A stretch of DNA of 64,000 nt, taken from contig NZ_FOIS01000003.1 in NCBI RefSeq assembly GCF_900110455.1, positions 1-64,000 on the forward strand, in the 5' to 3' direction. Below, piece by piece: positions 33,832 through 41,837 of the stretch. Within the stretch, counting starts at the first letter, position 1. Each line of letters starts with the position of its first letter. The notes under the pieces are model-generated. The model had not been told where the DNA came from, did not search any database, and worked only from the letters and a program-made list of their open reading frames with translations. The position numbers and the translations under genes were made by a program. The stretch is from Natrinema salifodinae. GTDB taxonomy: Archaea; Halobacteriota; Halobacteria; Halobacteriales; Natrialbaceae.

Positions 33832-36306
33832 ATGATTATGAGGATGGACGGCGAACTCGTCCGTATGGAACGCGCCACCGTCCGCGTGACCGGCGTCGTC
33901 CAGAGCGTCGGGTTTCGGCCGTTCATCTACCGACGAGCGGTCGACCACGACCTGCGGGGAACGGTCCGCAACCTCGGTGATGCCGGCGTTCGCATCGAAC
34001 TCGAAGGATCGGTCGAGGGGGTCGACGCGTTTCTCGCGGATCTACGGGAGCGCTCGCCGCCGCTCGCGAGCGTGGAAACGGTCCGCGTCGATCGGGAGTC
34101 GGTTGTCGATCCCGCGTTCGGGACCTTCGAGATCGTCGACTCCGCCGACGGCGGTAGTGACGCCGCCGGTGGTGGTACGATCCCGCCGGACACGGCCACC
34201 TGCGAGCGGTGCCTCGCCGACATTCGCGATCCGGATTCGCGGTATCACGATTACTGGGCGACCTCCTGCGTCGACTGCGGGCCACGGTTCACCGTCGTCG
34301 AGTCGTTGCCGTTCGACCGGCCGACGTCGTCAATGGCGGCGTTTCCGATGTGCGACGCCTGCCGCGAGGAGTACGAGGATCCGGCCGACCGCCGATATCA
34401 CGCTCAGACGATCGCGTGTCCGAACTGCGGTCCGACGCTCCGCTACGGCCGATTTCCCGTCGATACCGGCACCGTCGATGTCTCGTCGACCGACTCGAGC
34501 GCGCCGGCTGAGGGACGCGATCCGTTTCCCGACGAACTCGATGCGCCGACCGACGACCGCGCGGCGATCGAGAGCGCCGCCGAGGCGCTCGGTCGCGGGG
34601 AAACGGTCGTGCTGAAGGGGATCGGCGGAGCGCACCTCGCCTGCGACGCGACCGACGCCGACGCGGTCGAACGGCTCCGCAAGCGGACCGGCCGTCCCGC
34701 GAAACCGTTCGCCGTCATGGCGCCGGACGCCGGCGCGGCCGCCTCGTTCGTGGACCTCTCGGAGACCGAACGGGCGGCGCTCGAATCACCTCGCCGGCCG
34801 ATCCTGCTGGTCGAACGGAACCGATCTCGATCGCCGGCTGATTCGAACGGCGATGACGACCGGCTCGCGTCCGGCATTGCACCCGGGCTCCACACCGTCG
34901 GCGTGATGCTTCCGTACTCGGGCGTCCACCACCTCCTGTTCGATGCGATCGACGGGCCGCTGGTGATGACCTCCGCGAACCACCCGGGAAAGCCGATGCT
35001 GACCGCCAACGGACCGCTGGTCGACGGCCTCGCCGACGTCGCCGACGGCGCTCTCCTCCACGATCGGCGCATCGTCGCCCGCTGTGACGATACCGTCGCC
35101 CGCGTCGTCGACGGCGACCGACGCCTCGTTCGACGGTCACGCGGGTTTACCCCGGTACCCGTTCCCCTCGACCTCGAGGGCGTCGAGCCGGGATCGACTT
35201 CCGTCCTCGGAACAGGGCCGGAACTCGACGTGACCGCTGGCGTCCTCCACGAGGGCGACTGCTATCTCACTCAGTATATCGGAGACGTCGACGATCTCGA
35301 CACCTTCGCGTATTTCGAGGACGCAGTCGATCACCTGCTCGACGTCACGGGGTTGGAATGTCCGTCGATCATCGCCCACGACTCCCACCCCGAGTTCAAC
35401 ACCACCGACTACGCGAGCCGGTTGATCGCAGACGGGACCGTCGACCGCAGTGTCGCGGTCCAGCACCACCACGCTCACGCCGCGAGCGTGCTCGCCGAAC
35501 ACGGTCGCGAGCGCGCGATCGCACTGACGCTCGACGGCGCGGGCTACGGCCCGGACGGCACCGTCTGGGGCGGCGAGGTGCTGGACACGTCGGTGGCGAA
35601 CTACGAACGAGTCGCCGGGTTGACCCCGGTGCCGATGCCGGGCGGCGATCGGGCGACGCGCCACCCCGGTCGGTTGACCGCGGGGCTGCTGTACGCGAAC
35701 AGGACGGATACGGATGCCGTCGAACGGACGCTCGTTCGACGCGACGTGCCGTTTCCCGGTGGTTTCGAGGAACGTAACCTCGTGTGCCAACAGCTCGCAG
35801 CCGGCGTCAACACCCCCGCGACGAGCAGCGCCGGACGCTTCCTCGACGCCGTTAGCGCCCTGCTCGGCGTCTGTAGCGAACGGCGCTACGAGGGCGAACC
35901 GGCGATGGAACTCGAGGCGGTCGCGGCCGGCGGAACGGCGATTGACGTCGACGTCCCGTTCGCGCGGGTCGACGATCGACCGGCGGTGGACACGCCGGTG
36001 CTCTTCGACGACCTCGTCGAACTGATCGAGGAGGGACGACCTCCAGCGGACGTCGCGGCCACCGCCCAGGCCGCGCTGGCGCGGGGCCTGGCGACCCTCG
36101 CCGTCGACGCGGCGAGCAATCGAAATCGGGACGCGGTCGCGCTGACCGGGGGCGTCGCGTACAACGATCGTATCGCGACGCGGATCCGCGAGCGGGTCAC
36201 CGAGGCGGGGCTCGCGTTTCTCGGCAACGAGCGCGTCCCGCCAGGCGACGGCGGGATCGCCTACGGACAGGTCGCGGTAGCCACTGCCCGGGCATCTCAG
36301 GAGTGA
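33832..36306 (+). CDS. hypF: Carbamoyltransferase HypF
   Basis: About 824 residues with the full HypF order: acylphosphatase domain (RVTGVVQSVGFRPFIYRRA at the start), two zinc fingers (CERCLADI with CVDCGPRF; CDACREEY with CPNCGPTL), a YrdC-like domain (VVLKGIGGAHLACDATD, RPAKPFAVMA) and a Kae1-like domain (HHHAHAASVLAEHG, TGGVAYNDRI). It converts carbamoyl phosphate to the thiocarboxamide on HypE. Alternative ATGs at 33838, 33844 and 33865 all keep the acylphosphatase domain. A TATA-like CCTAAAAC near 33809-33816 points to a start near 33838. It is transcribed opposite to hypCDE. Confidence 0.95.
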   Translation: MIMRMDGELVRMERATVRVTGVVQSVGFRPFIYRRAVDHDLRGTVRNLGDAGVRIELEGSVEGVDAFLADLRERSPPLASVETVRVDRESVVDPAFGTFEIVDSADGGSDAAGGGTIPPDTATCERCLADIRDPDSRYHDYWATSCVDCGPRFTVVESLPFDRPTSSMAAFPMCDACREEYEDPADRRYHAQTIACPNCGPTLRYGRFPVDTGTVDVSSTDSSAPAEGRDPFPDELDAPTDDRAAIESAAEALGRGETVVLKGIGGAHLACDATDADAVERLRKRTGRPAKPFAVMAPDAGAAASFVDLSETERAALESPRRPILLVERNRSRSPADSNGDDDRLASGIAPGLHTVGVMLPYSGVHHLLFDAIDGPLVMTSANHPGKPMLTANGPLVDGLADVADGALLHDRRIVARCDDTVARVVDGDRRLVRRSRGFTPVPVPLDLEGVEPGSTSVLGTGPELDVTAGVLHEGDCYLTQYIGDVDDLDTFAYFEDAVDHLLDVTGLECPSIIAHDSHPEFNTTDYASRLIADGTVDRSVAVQHHHAHAASVLAEHGRERAIALTLDGAGYGPDGTVWGGEVLDTSVANYERVAGLTPVPMPGGDRATRHPGRLTAGLLYANRTDTDAVERTLVRRDVPFPGGFEERNLVCQQLAAGVNTPATSSAGRFLDAVSALLGVCSERRYEGEPAMELEAVAAGGTAIDVDVPFARVDDRPAVDTPVLFDDLVELIEEGRPPADVAATAQAALARGLATLAVDAASNRNRDAVALTGGVAYNDRIATRIRERVTEAGLAFLGNERVPPGDGGIAYGQVAVATARASQE

Positions 36307-36419
36307 CGCCAGTCGCCGGACCGACACACCTCTCCGTCGGGTCCGGTCTGCGAAGTCGTCGAACGCGACGGGGAGCCGTCGGTCGGTGCCGCGAGTGGTC
36401 CGACTCGATCACACGAAAT

Positions 36420-36890
36420 TCAGCGTATATTCGCCGACAGCGCGCGGATTTTCGACGCTCCCGAACGCGAGGACCACCTCCCGTTCGCGACGAAGCGGAG
36501 GTCGCCCGCGTTCACCCACCCGCACCACTCGCTTTGCACGACCACGACGGTGTCGACGTCCCCGAGGACGACTGCGGTCACGGTCTTCGACCGGAGTCCG
36601 ACGGCGACGCAAGCGCGTTCGGTCGTCGGTATGTACTCGCGGCGACAAACCGAGAGGAAACTGCCTCCGATGAAGAGTGCGAGACTCGCCAGCATGGCAA
36701 GAATCACGCGCCGCCCGACGTCGATGGCTCCGACGGCGGCGAAACCGTTCGATCCGACGACGAGCACCGCAAACCCCGCGGCGATACCGGCAAGCAGAAC
36801 GTTCGACGACGGATCCGCCCGGAACCGCATCCGCTCGGCCGGTGCCAGCGTCAACCAATTCGGCGTTCGAACGGACTGCGGGTCGTTCAT
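36420..36890 (-). CDS. Membrane protein with PH-like (bPH2) domain
   Basis: The 156-residue protein begins MNDPQSVRTPNWLTLAPAER, has two hydrophobic segments (NVLLAGIAAGFAVLVVGSNG and VILAMLASLALFIGGSFLSV, residues about 29-75) and then a beta-rich domain (YIPTTERACVAVGLRSKTVT, VDTVVVVQSEWCGWVNAGDL) consistent with the bacterial PH-like fold found in haloarchaeal membrane proteins. Function unknown. It is convergent with hypF. Confidence 0.65.
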   Translation of the reverse strand: MNDPQSVRTPNWLTLAPAERMRFRADPSSNVLLAGIAAGFAVLVVGSNGFAAVGAIDVGRRVILAMLASLALFIGGSFLSVCRREYIPTTERACVAVGLRSKTVTAVVLGDVDTVVVVQSEWCGWVNAGDLRFVANGRWSSRSGASKIRALSANIR

Positions 36891-37016
36891 CGGCCGTTCG
36901 GGTACATTTCACCGGCCAGCAGAAAGAGGTGGCAGGTATCTCTTCGCACCGAACGGCGGTGACGATGGTCGTTCCCGAGAGTGATTTATGAGCGAGGGCG
37001 GTGATACACCCACGAA

Positions 37017-37304
37017 ATGACGGAGTCGGACCGGCTCGTCGGCGACCGACGGTGCTGGCCCTGTACTCTCGCTAACGCGGTCGCCGCGGCCATCATCACT
37101 GGCGTACCGCTGCTGGCAGCGGTTCTCAGCGGCGAACCGGTACTCGTCGTCGTGACCGTCGTCTGGGCTGTCGCGGTGTTCGGTTACACCGTCTACCGAC
37201 TCCTAACACTCGGTTACCTGCCCGGTTCGGAGTCCGTCGCGAAGGCGACCGGTCTGCACGACCGAATCGGACCCGAAACTTCGGAATCGGCAGAGGAACC
37301 CTGA
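37017..37304 (+). CDS. Small membrane protein
   Basis: The 95-residue protein starts MTESDRLVGDRRCWPCTLAN, has a CxxC next to the first of two hydrophobic segments (AAAIITGVPLLAAVLSG and PVLVVVTVVWAVAVFGYTVY) and a charged C-terminal tail. No family recognised, but composition, position and ATG start support a real gene. Confidence 0.6.
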   Translation: MTESDRLVGDRRCWPCTLANAVAAAIITGVPLLAAVLSGEPVLVVVTVVWAVAVFGYTVYRLLTLGYLPGSESVAKATGLHDRIGPETSESAEEP

Positions 37305-37347
37305 GATCATACCGGTAACGACGAACTGTGAGTTAAACGACTCTCCT

Positions 37348-37356
37348 ATTTTAAAT
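37348..37356 (+). promoter_or_regulatory. TATA box of the 37427 membrane-protein gene
   Basis: ATTTTAAAT lies in a short AT-rich patch and predicts a start near 37379, giving a leader of about 48 bases that contains the palindrome at 37384-37412 and a ribosome-binding site (GGAGGG, 37416-37421). Confidence 0.5.
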
Positions 37357-37383
37357 CGTTACCCCGCTAGCATATCGTAGCCG

Positions 37384-37412
37384 GCTTCGGCGAACCGAAG
37401 CTGGTTCGGAAG
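37384..37412. promoter_or_regulatory. Nested palindromes in a 5' leader
   Basis: GCTTCGG-CGAA-CCGAAGC (37384-37401) is a perfect 7-bp inverted repeat with a 4-base spacer. It overlaps a second repeat, CGAACC-GAAGCT-GGTTCG. The two are mutually exclusive as RNA hairpins, which could act as a switch just upstream of the ribosome-binding site GGAGGG. The arms CTTCGG/CCGAAG are shared with the hydrogenase promoter palindrome. Confidence 0.45.
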
Positions 37413-37426
37413 ACCGGAGGGAACAC

Positions 37427-37939
37427 ATGTCAGGAGTAGATGCGAACCGCATCGGACCCGGATGGCGCCTGTTTCAGATCGTGGCATTGATAAGCGCGAT
37501 CTCGTGGCTGTTCAGTTACCTCCTGTTTGGGGATCCGCTCGGCCGGCTCGAGCCGGCCTGGGGATCGATCGTATGGGTACTCTCGCCGATCATCTCAATC
37601 TTCATTATTGGTATCGCGGTTGCGCCGGAGCGGCTCTCTTTCCTCCAGGAGAGCGATGCGAAAGGGATTGCCGCGAGGAGCGGGCTCTTGCTCGTCGCGG
37701 GCCTGTGGATGGTCAATGTCTTCGTCGGCACGCCGATGGTCGACAAGCTATTCGCCGAACCGCTCGCGGCCTCAGGGGTAATTCCGGCGTTCGGCGGCGT
37801 GTTTCTGCACGTTGTTTTCCAGCACTGGTTCCAGGCGCTGGCGGCGATCACGCTGGCGCTCGTGCCCGCGAAGTTCTCGACGATCACCGACTCGCCGACC
37901 CCGGCCGGCGTCCAGTGCGCTGTAGTCGAGTGCGCCTGA
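37427..37939 (+). CDS. Four-segment membrane protein of unknown function
   Basis: The 170-residue protein has four hydrophobic stretches (LFQIVALISAISWLFSYLLF, IVWVLSPIISIFIIGIAVAP, GLLLVAGLWMVNVFVGTPMV and VIPAFGGVFLHVVFQHWFQA). No family recognised. The leader contains a Shine-Dalgarno sequence and overlapping palindromes, so translational control is possible. It precedes a frameshifted trmO copy by 19 bases. Confidence 0.6.
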   Translation: MSGVDANRIGPGWRLFQIVALISAISWLFSYLLFGDPLGRLEPAWGSIVWVLSPIISIFIIGIAVAPERLSFLQESDAKGIAARSGLLLVAGLWMVNVFVGTPMVDKLFAEPLAASGVIPAFGGVFLHVVFQHWFQALAAITLALVPAKFSTITDSPTPAGVQCAVVECA

Positions 37940-37958
37940 GTACGCATCGATTTTTTCG

Positions 37959-38353
37959 ATGCCGTCCGACATCGAATCGGCCACGATCGACCCCATCGGA
38001 ATCGCTCACACGCCCTACGAGTCGTCCGAGGACGCTCCGCACCAGGGATTCGCCGACGACGCCGAGGCGACGAACGAGGTCTTCGAACCGTACGCGGCGG
38101 CGCTGGCCGGCATCGAGGAGTGCCATCGACCGACCGTCGTCTACTGGGCCGATCGCGCCGACCGCGATGCGCTCGTCGGCGGGACGGTATCGGTGCGTTC
38201 GCGACGCGGACGCCGCACCGGCCGAATCCGCTTCATATCTGTACCCGTCTACTGCTGGATCGGACGGACTGGGAACTCCGTGTCCGCGGACTCGACGCGC
38301 TCGACGGCTCGCCGGTCGTGGACCCCAAGCCAGCGCTGCAGGCGGAGCAATGA
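37959..38353 (+). pseudogene. Frameshifted TrmO/TsaA-like tRNA methyltransferase
   Basis: Residues from the ATG at 37959 (DPIGIAHTPYESSEDAPHQG, RPTVVYWADRADRDALVG) match the N-terminal half of TrmO/TsaA, which modifies tRNA-Thr at N6-threonylcarbamoyladenosine. The C-terminal half (GAFATRTPHRPNPL, RVRGLDALDGSPVVDPKPAL) continues in another frame, the shift being near 38177-38182 and equivalent to loss of one base. The rest of both halves is intact with a normal stop at 38351-38353. Either a recent disabling mutation, a sequencing error, or recoding; no slippery heptamer is visible. Confidence 0.75.
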
Positions 38354-38415
38354 CCGGGATCAACGCCGTTCGGAGCAGCCGAGTCATTATCCCGTTTGAC
38401 CGTGTACGGCAAGAT

Positions 38416-38790
38416 ATGGCAAAACAGGGGAGTTGTGACTGCTGTTCGCCGTCGGCTGCGGAGACCGCGGTGCCGTCGGACGACGAGGCCGTGTGTTACT
38501 GCCCGGTGAACGGCGTCATCGAGACGATCAGTAAAAAGTATGCGCTCCAGATTATCAGCCTGCTGGGCGCCCACGGTCCGATGCGCTACGGCGGCCTCGA
38601 GGACCGACTCGAGGTGACGAGTTCGTCGCTCTTATCGGCGCGGTTGGACGAATTGACCGAGGAGGGGCTGATCGAACGCCGGAGCTTCGACGAGATACCG
38701 CCCCGCGTCGAGTACTCGCTGACGCCCCGCGGTCGGGAACTCGAGATGCGAATCCAGCCGTTGCTGGAGTGGGCCGCCGACGAAGAATGA
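38416..38790 (+). CDS. HxlR-type transcription regulator with N-terminal Cys cluster
   Basis: The ATG at 38416 gives 124 residues. The winged helix matches the HxlR family (CPVNGVIETISKKYALQIIS, GPMRYGGLEDRLEVTSSSLL, ELTEEGLIERR, VEYSLTPRGREL). The N terminus has CDCC and CYCP, five Cys within about 27 residues, an arrangement suited to redox or metal sensing. It lies 55 bases upstream of an ABC transporter ATPase gene on the same strand and probably regulates it; this is inferred. Confidence 0.85.
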   Translation: MAKQGSCDCCSPSAAETAVPSDDEAVCYCPVNGVIETISKKYALQIISLLGAHGPMRYGGLEDRLEVTSSSLLSARLDELTEEGLIERRSFDEIPPRVEYSLTPRGRELEMRIQPLLEWAADEE

Positions 38791-38845
38791 CTCGCGAAAG
38801 CGCGCTTCGAACCGATCGCCAAGGGTCACAACCGAAACGACAACT

Positions 38846-39604
38846 ATGGAATCGATTCGGATAGCCGACCTCTCGAAGGCCTACCGGACCGCGGACGGCG
38901 AGGTGCTTCGCGTCCTCGACGGGATATCGCTCTCGGTCCCCACCGGGTCGTTCTTCTCGCTGCTCGGTCCGTCCGGCTGTGGCAAGAGTACACTCCTGAA
39001 CGTCGTCGCCGGCCTGACCGACGCCGACGGCGGGACGGTCGCGATTCCGGACGACGACCGTCTCGGTTTCGTCTTCCAGGAACCGCGCCTGCTCGAGTGG
39101 AAGACCGTCGAAGCGAACCTCGCGTTCGCGCTCGATGGGACCGACATTCCGAACGGCGAGTACGACCGGCGTATCGAGGACGTGCTGACACGCGTCGGCC
39201 TCCAGAACGTGCGAACGGAGTACCCCCGATCGCTATCCCGGGGGATGCAACAGCGGGTCGCGATCGCCCGCGCGTTCTGCATCGAACCCGACGTGTTGCT
39301 GATGGACGAACCCTTCGCCAGCGTCGACGAGATCACTGCGCGCGAACTCAGGGCCGACCTGCTCGATCTCTGGCGGTTGAACGAGGTGACCGTACTTTTC
39401 GTCACCCACGATATCCAGGAGGCAGTCACGCTCTCAGACGTCGTCGCCGTCCTGTCGCCGAAGCCAGCGGCCATCGATGCGACAGTGGAGATCGAAACGC
39501 CGCGGCCGCGCGAGCCCGACGACGAAGCGACGTGGCGCTACTACGAGCGAATTCTCTCGCTGCTGGACGGGACATCTAGAACGTCTCCAGAGGACCGTCG
39601 GTGA
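38846..39604 (+). CDS. ABC transporter ATP-binding protein (nitrate/sulfonate/taurine family)
   Basis: The 252-residue ATPase has Walker A (LLGPSGCGKSTLLNVVAGL), Q-loop (FVFQEPRLLEW), signature (LSRGMQQRVAIARAF), Walker B (VLLMDEPFASVDE) and the H-loop (VTHDIQEAVTLSD). The sequence falls in the SsuB/TauB/NrtD group. The permease and binding protein for the same type of importer lie immediately downstream on the opposite strand, so the three genes are convergent. Confidence 0.92.
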   Translation: MESIRIADLSKAYRTADGEVLRVLDGISLSVPTGSFFSLLGPSGCGKSTLLNVVAGLTDADGGTVAIPDDDRLGFVFQEPRLLEWKTVEANLAFALDGTDIPNGEYDRRIEDVLTRVGLQNVRTEYPRSLSRGMQQRVAIARAFCIEPDVLLMDEPFASVDEITARELRADLLDLWRLNEVTVLFVTHDIQEAVTLSDVVAVLSPKPAAIDATVEIETPRPREPDDEATWRYYERILSLLDGTSRTSPEDRR

Positions 39605-39619
39605 GATCGCTTGCCCGGA

Positions 39620-40465
39620 TCACGTCTGAAACAGCGAGACACCGATCCGCTCGCTCCCCTCGTCTCCGCGCCACTGCGTCAGCCGTTTCTCGACTTGCTT
39701 GATGATACCGAACTCGATGATCGTCATGAGGATCACGAACGACAGCGTCCACGCGAGAACACCCGAGAGCGAGAACAATTCGAACGACTCGTTGATCTTG
39801 TAGCCGATACCGTCACCGAGTCCGAAGAACTCCGCGATGACCACGATCTTCCAGGCGGCACCGAGCCCGAACCGACTCGCCGCCAATACGTACGGCACGA
39901 GCTGTGGCAACACGACCGACCGCAGCACCGCTGGCCACGAGGGGTTGAATACTTGCGCCATCTGGACGAGGTCGCGATCGATGTTTTTCGTCCCTTCCCA
40001 GATGTTCTCGGTCATCAGCGGCGTGATAACGAAGACGATCGTAGCAATCGCCGCGGTGTTGTTCATCCCGAGTACCATGAGCATGATGACGGTGACCGCG
40101 ACGGCTGGCATCGTGAGCCCGACAATGACGAACGTCTCGAAGAACTGTTCGCCCGTCTTACTCACCCCCATCACGATACCGATCGCGACCGCCAGCATCA
40201 GCCCGATACCGAACGCGATCACCACTCGAGTTAACGTTTGTGCGAGATGCGTGATGAAGGCGTCGTACCGAACGATGTACACGACCTCTGTAACTACCTC
40301 CCGCGGTCCGGGCAAGAAGAACGGATCGTAGAACAGCGAGATAGCCCACCAGAGCCCGAGAAACGCGACAACGGAGCACGCCCGGACGAAATGCGTCCGT
40401 CGCAACGACGAGACCCGTTCGAACAGCCACTCGCCGACGAAACGATCGGAAACTCCCGAACTCAT
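39620..40465 (-). CDS. ABC transporter permease (nitrate/sulfonate/taurine family)
   Basis: The 281-residue protein has six hydrophobic segments and the coupling-helix region typical of SsuC/TauC permeases (TENIWEGTKNIDRDLVQMAQ and LPQLVPYVLAASRFGLGAAW). It overlaps the binding-protein gene by 4 bases. It is convergent with the ATPase gene, with 15 bases between the stops. Confidence 0.92.
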   Translation of the reverse strand: MSSGVSDRFVGEWLFERVSSLRRTHFVRACSVVAFLGLWWAISLFYDPFFLPGPREVVTEVVYIVRYDAFITHLAQTLTRVVIAFGIGLMLAVAIGIVMGVSKTGEQFFETFVIVGLTMPAVAVTVIMLMVLGMNNTAAIATIVFVITPLMTENIWEGTKNIDRDLVQMAQVFNPSWPAVLRSVVLPQLVPYVLAASRFGLGAAWKIVVIAEFFGLGDGIGYKINESFELFSLSGVLAWTLSFVILMTIIEFGIIKQVEKRLTQWRGDEGSERIGVSLFQT

Positions 40466-41469
40466 AGCTTGTCGGGCCGGCGGAACATCGTGTCGGACGG
40501 ATCGCCATCAACGAGTCCCTCCTCGCTCGCTCGATTGACGACTTCCGCACCCGACTCCCGGAGTTCCTCGTCGAACTCGCCGGGATATATGTGGCCGATT
40601 CGCTCCTCGACCAGATCGAACTCCTCGTCCGTCTCGAGGCCGAGTTCGTCGTCGTATTCCTCGATGACCGCTCGCGGATTATCGCCGATGTGCGCTCCGG
40701 CGTCGAACATGGTTTCCATCAGTCCCTGCACTGCGTCGGGTTTCTCGTCGATCGTCTCCTGATAGGTTGCGACCTCGACCAGCGGCATCCGATTGCCCGT
40801 CTGTTCCTCCCAGCGGTCGGTGAACACGTACGGTTCCTCGAAGTCGCCCGTCGCGAGCAGCCGCGAAGAGAAGGGTTCGACGCCGATCATCGCATCGAGA
40901 TCACCTTGCTGGATCGCGCCGAACAGCGTCGCCGGCGGCCCGAATCGAGTGTCGAAGTCGTCGGGGTCGTAGCCCTCTAGACTGGCCAGCACGGCGAAGT
41001 GTGTCCACGGTGCGGAGGTGCGTGGCATCGACCCCAGTGTTACGTCTTGGAGATCCCCGAGGTCGTCGACGCCGGCATCCTCGTGAACGATGATCGAGTT
41101 GAACGACTGGCAGACCGGTCCAAGTAGCCGAATATCTTGATCCTTATTCGCCAACCGCACTCCCGAGATAACCGGAAACGTCCCGGATTCGACCTCTTTG
41201 GCGGCGATCGCCTGCTGGATGGCTGGGGGCGGCATCAACTCGAGGGCGAGATCGAGTCCGCGATCAGCGGCGAAGTCCTCGTCGCGGATGAGCCGGGTCG
41301 GTAGCGTCATCGCGGCTCCCTGCGGCCCAGCGAACTGAATCTGGTGTTCCTCGGCTCCGTCTTCGCCGTTGCCTCCTCCGAGACAACCGACCAGCGTAAC
41401 GCCGCCGATCACAGCCGTCGTTCGGAGGACGTTTCGCCGCGTTTGTTCTTCATTAAATGTCCGAGTCAT
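40462..41469 (-). CDS. ABC transporter substrate-binding lipoprotein (NMT1/SsuA-like)
   Basis: The ATG at 41469 gives 335 residues. The N terminus (EEQTRRNVLRTTAVIGGVTL, then VGCLGGGNG) has a twin-Arg motif and a haloarchaeal lipobox with the modified Cys. The body has the periplasmic-binding-protein pattern of the NMT1/SsuA/TauA group (LALELMPPPAIQQAIAAKEV, LGDLQDVTLGSMPRTSA, GDLDAMIGVEPFSSRL). It binds an organic sulfonate, nitrate or thiamine-precursor-like ligand; which one cannot be told from reading. Confidence 0.9.
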   Translation of the reverse strand: MTRTFNEEQTRRNVLRTTAVIGGVTLVGCLGGGNGEDGAEEHQIQFAGPQGAAMTLPTRLIRDEDFAADRGLDLALELMPPPAIQQAIAAKEVESGTFPVISGVRLANKDQDIRLLGPVCQSFNSIIVHEDAGVDDLGDLQDVTLGSMPRTSAPWTHFAVLASLEGYDPDDFDTRFGPPATLFGAIQQGDLDAMIGVEPFSSRLLATGDFEEPYVFTDRWEEQTGNRMPLVEVATYQETIDEKPDAVQGLMETMFDAGAHIGDNPRAVIEEYDDELGLETDEEFDLVEERIGHIYPGEFDEELRESGAEVVNRASEEGLVDGDPSDTMFRRPDKL

Positions 41470-41837
41470 AACTTCTTGCAACTTCCTATTTCCGAAGCCG
41501 CTTCTCGATACAGAAGAAACGTATATTATTAGAGGTTCGGGTGGTAACACACCTCACTCCAATATCCTCTTCATCCGACGAGATCCTCAAGCAGATCTAC
41601 CGCTTATTGTAATCCGCCGTGGTAAAATACACTATCAATTCGCCAAAACAACGATGGATTTGAAGACGCGTAGTAGGCCGCTTTGGACGAAGATGCGTCA
41701 ACTGTTCGGCAACAAGTAACCGACGGCTCGCCAGTCTCCCGTTCTCTCCGTCTTCTCTTTCCGTTCTCACGTCCGTGAGCGGCTGCGCTCGCGGGCGTTG
41801 TTGAGCGGTGCGCGGCCACGATCCCCGTTCGTCGCAC
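41470..41837. other. Intergenic region upstream of the ABC binding protein
   Basis: About 370 bases with clearly lower GC between 41500 and 41700. It contains the binding-protein promoter (TATA-like TAATAATATACG, minus strand, 41519-41533) and the end of the antiporter gene. Short frames on both strands have no recognisable product. No tRNA or insertion-sequence ends seen. Confidence 0.5.
41519..41533 (-). promoter_or_regulatory. TATA region of the ABC binding-protein gene
   Basis: The minus-strand sequence CTAATAATATACG, about 55 bases upstream of the ATG at 41469, is the strongest AT-rich element before the gene and predicts a leader of about 25 bases. Confidence 0.5.

Noticed and set aside
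41604-41837. Possible insertion-sequence remnant in the AT-rich gap before the ABC binding protein
   Set aside because: No inverted terminal repeats, target duplications or transposase motif could be seen in either strand.
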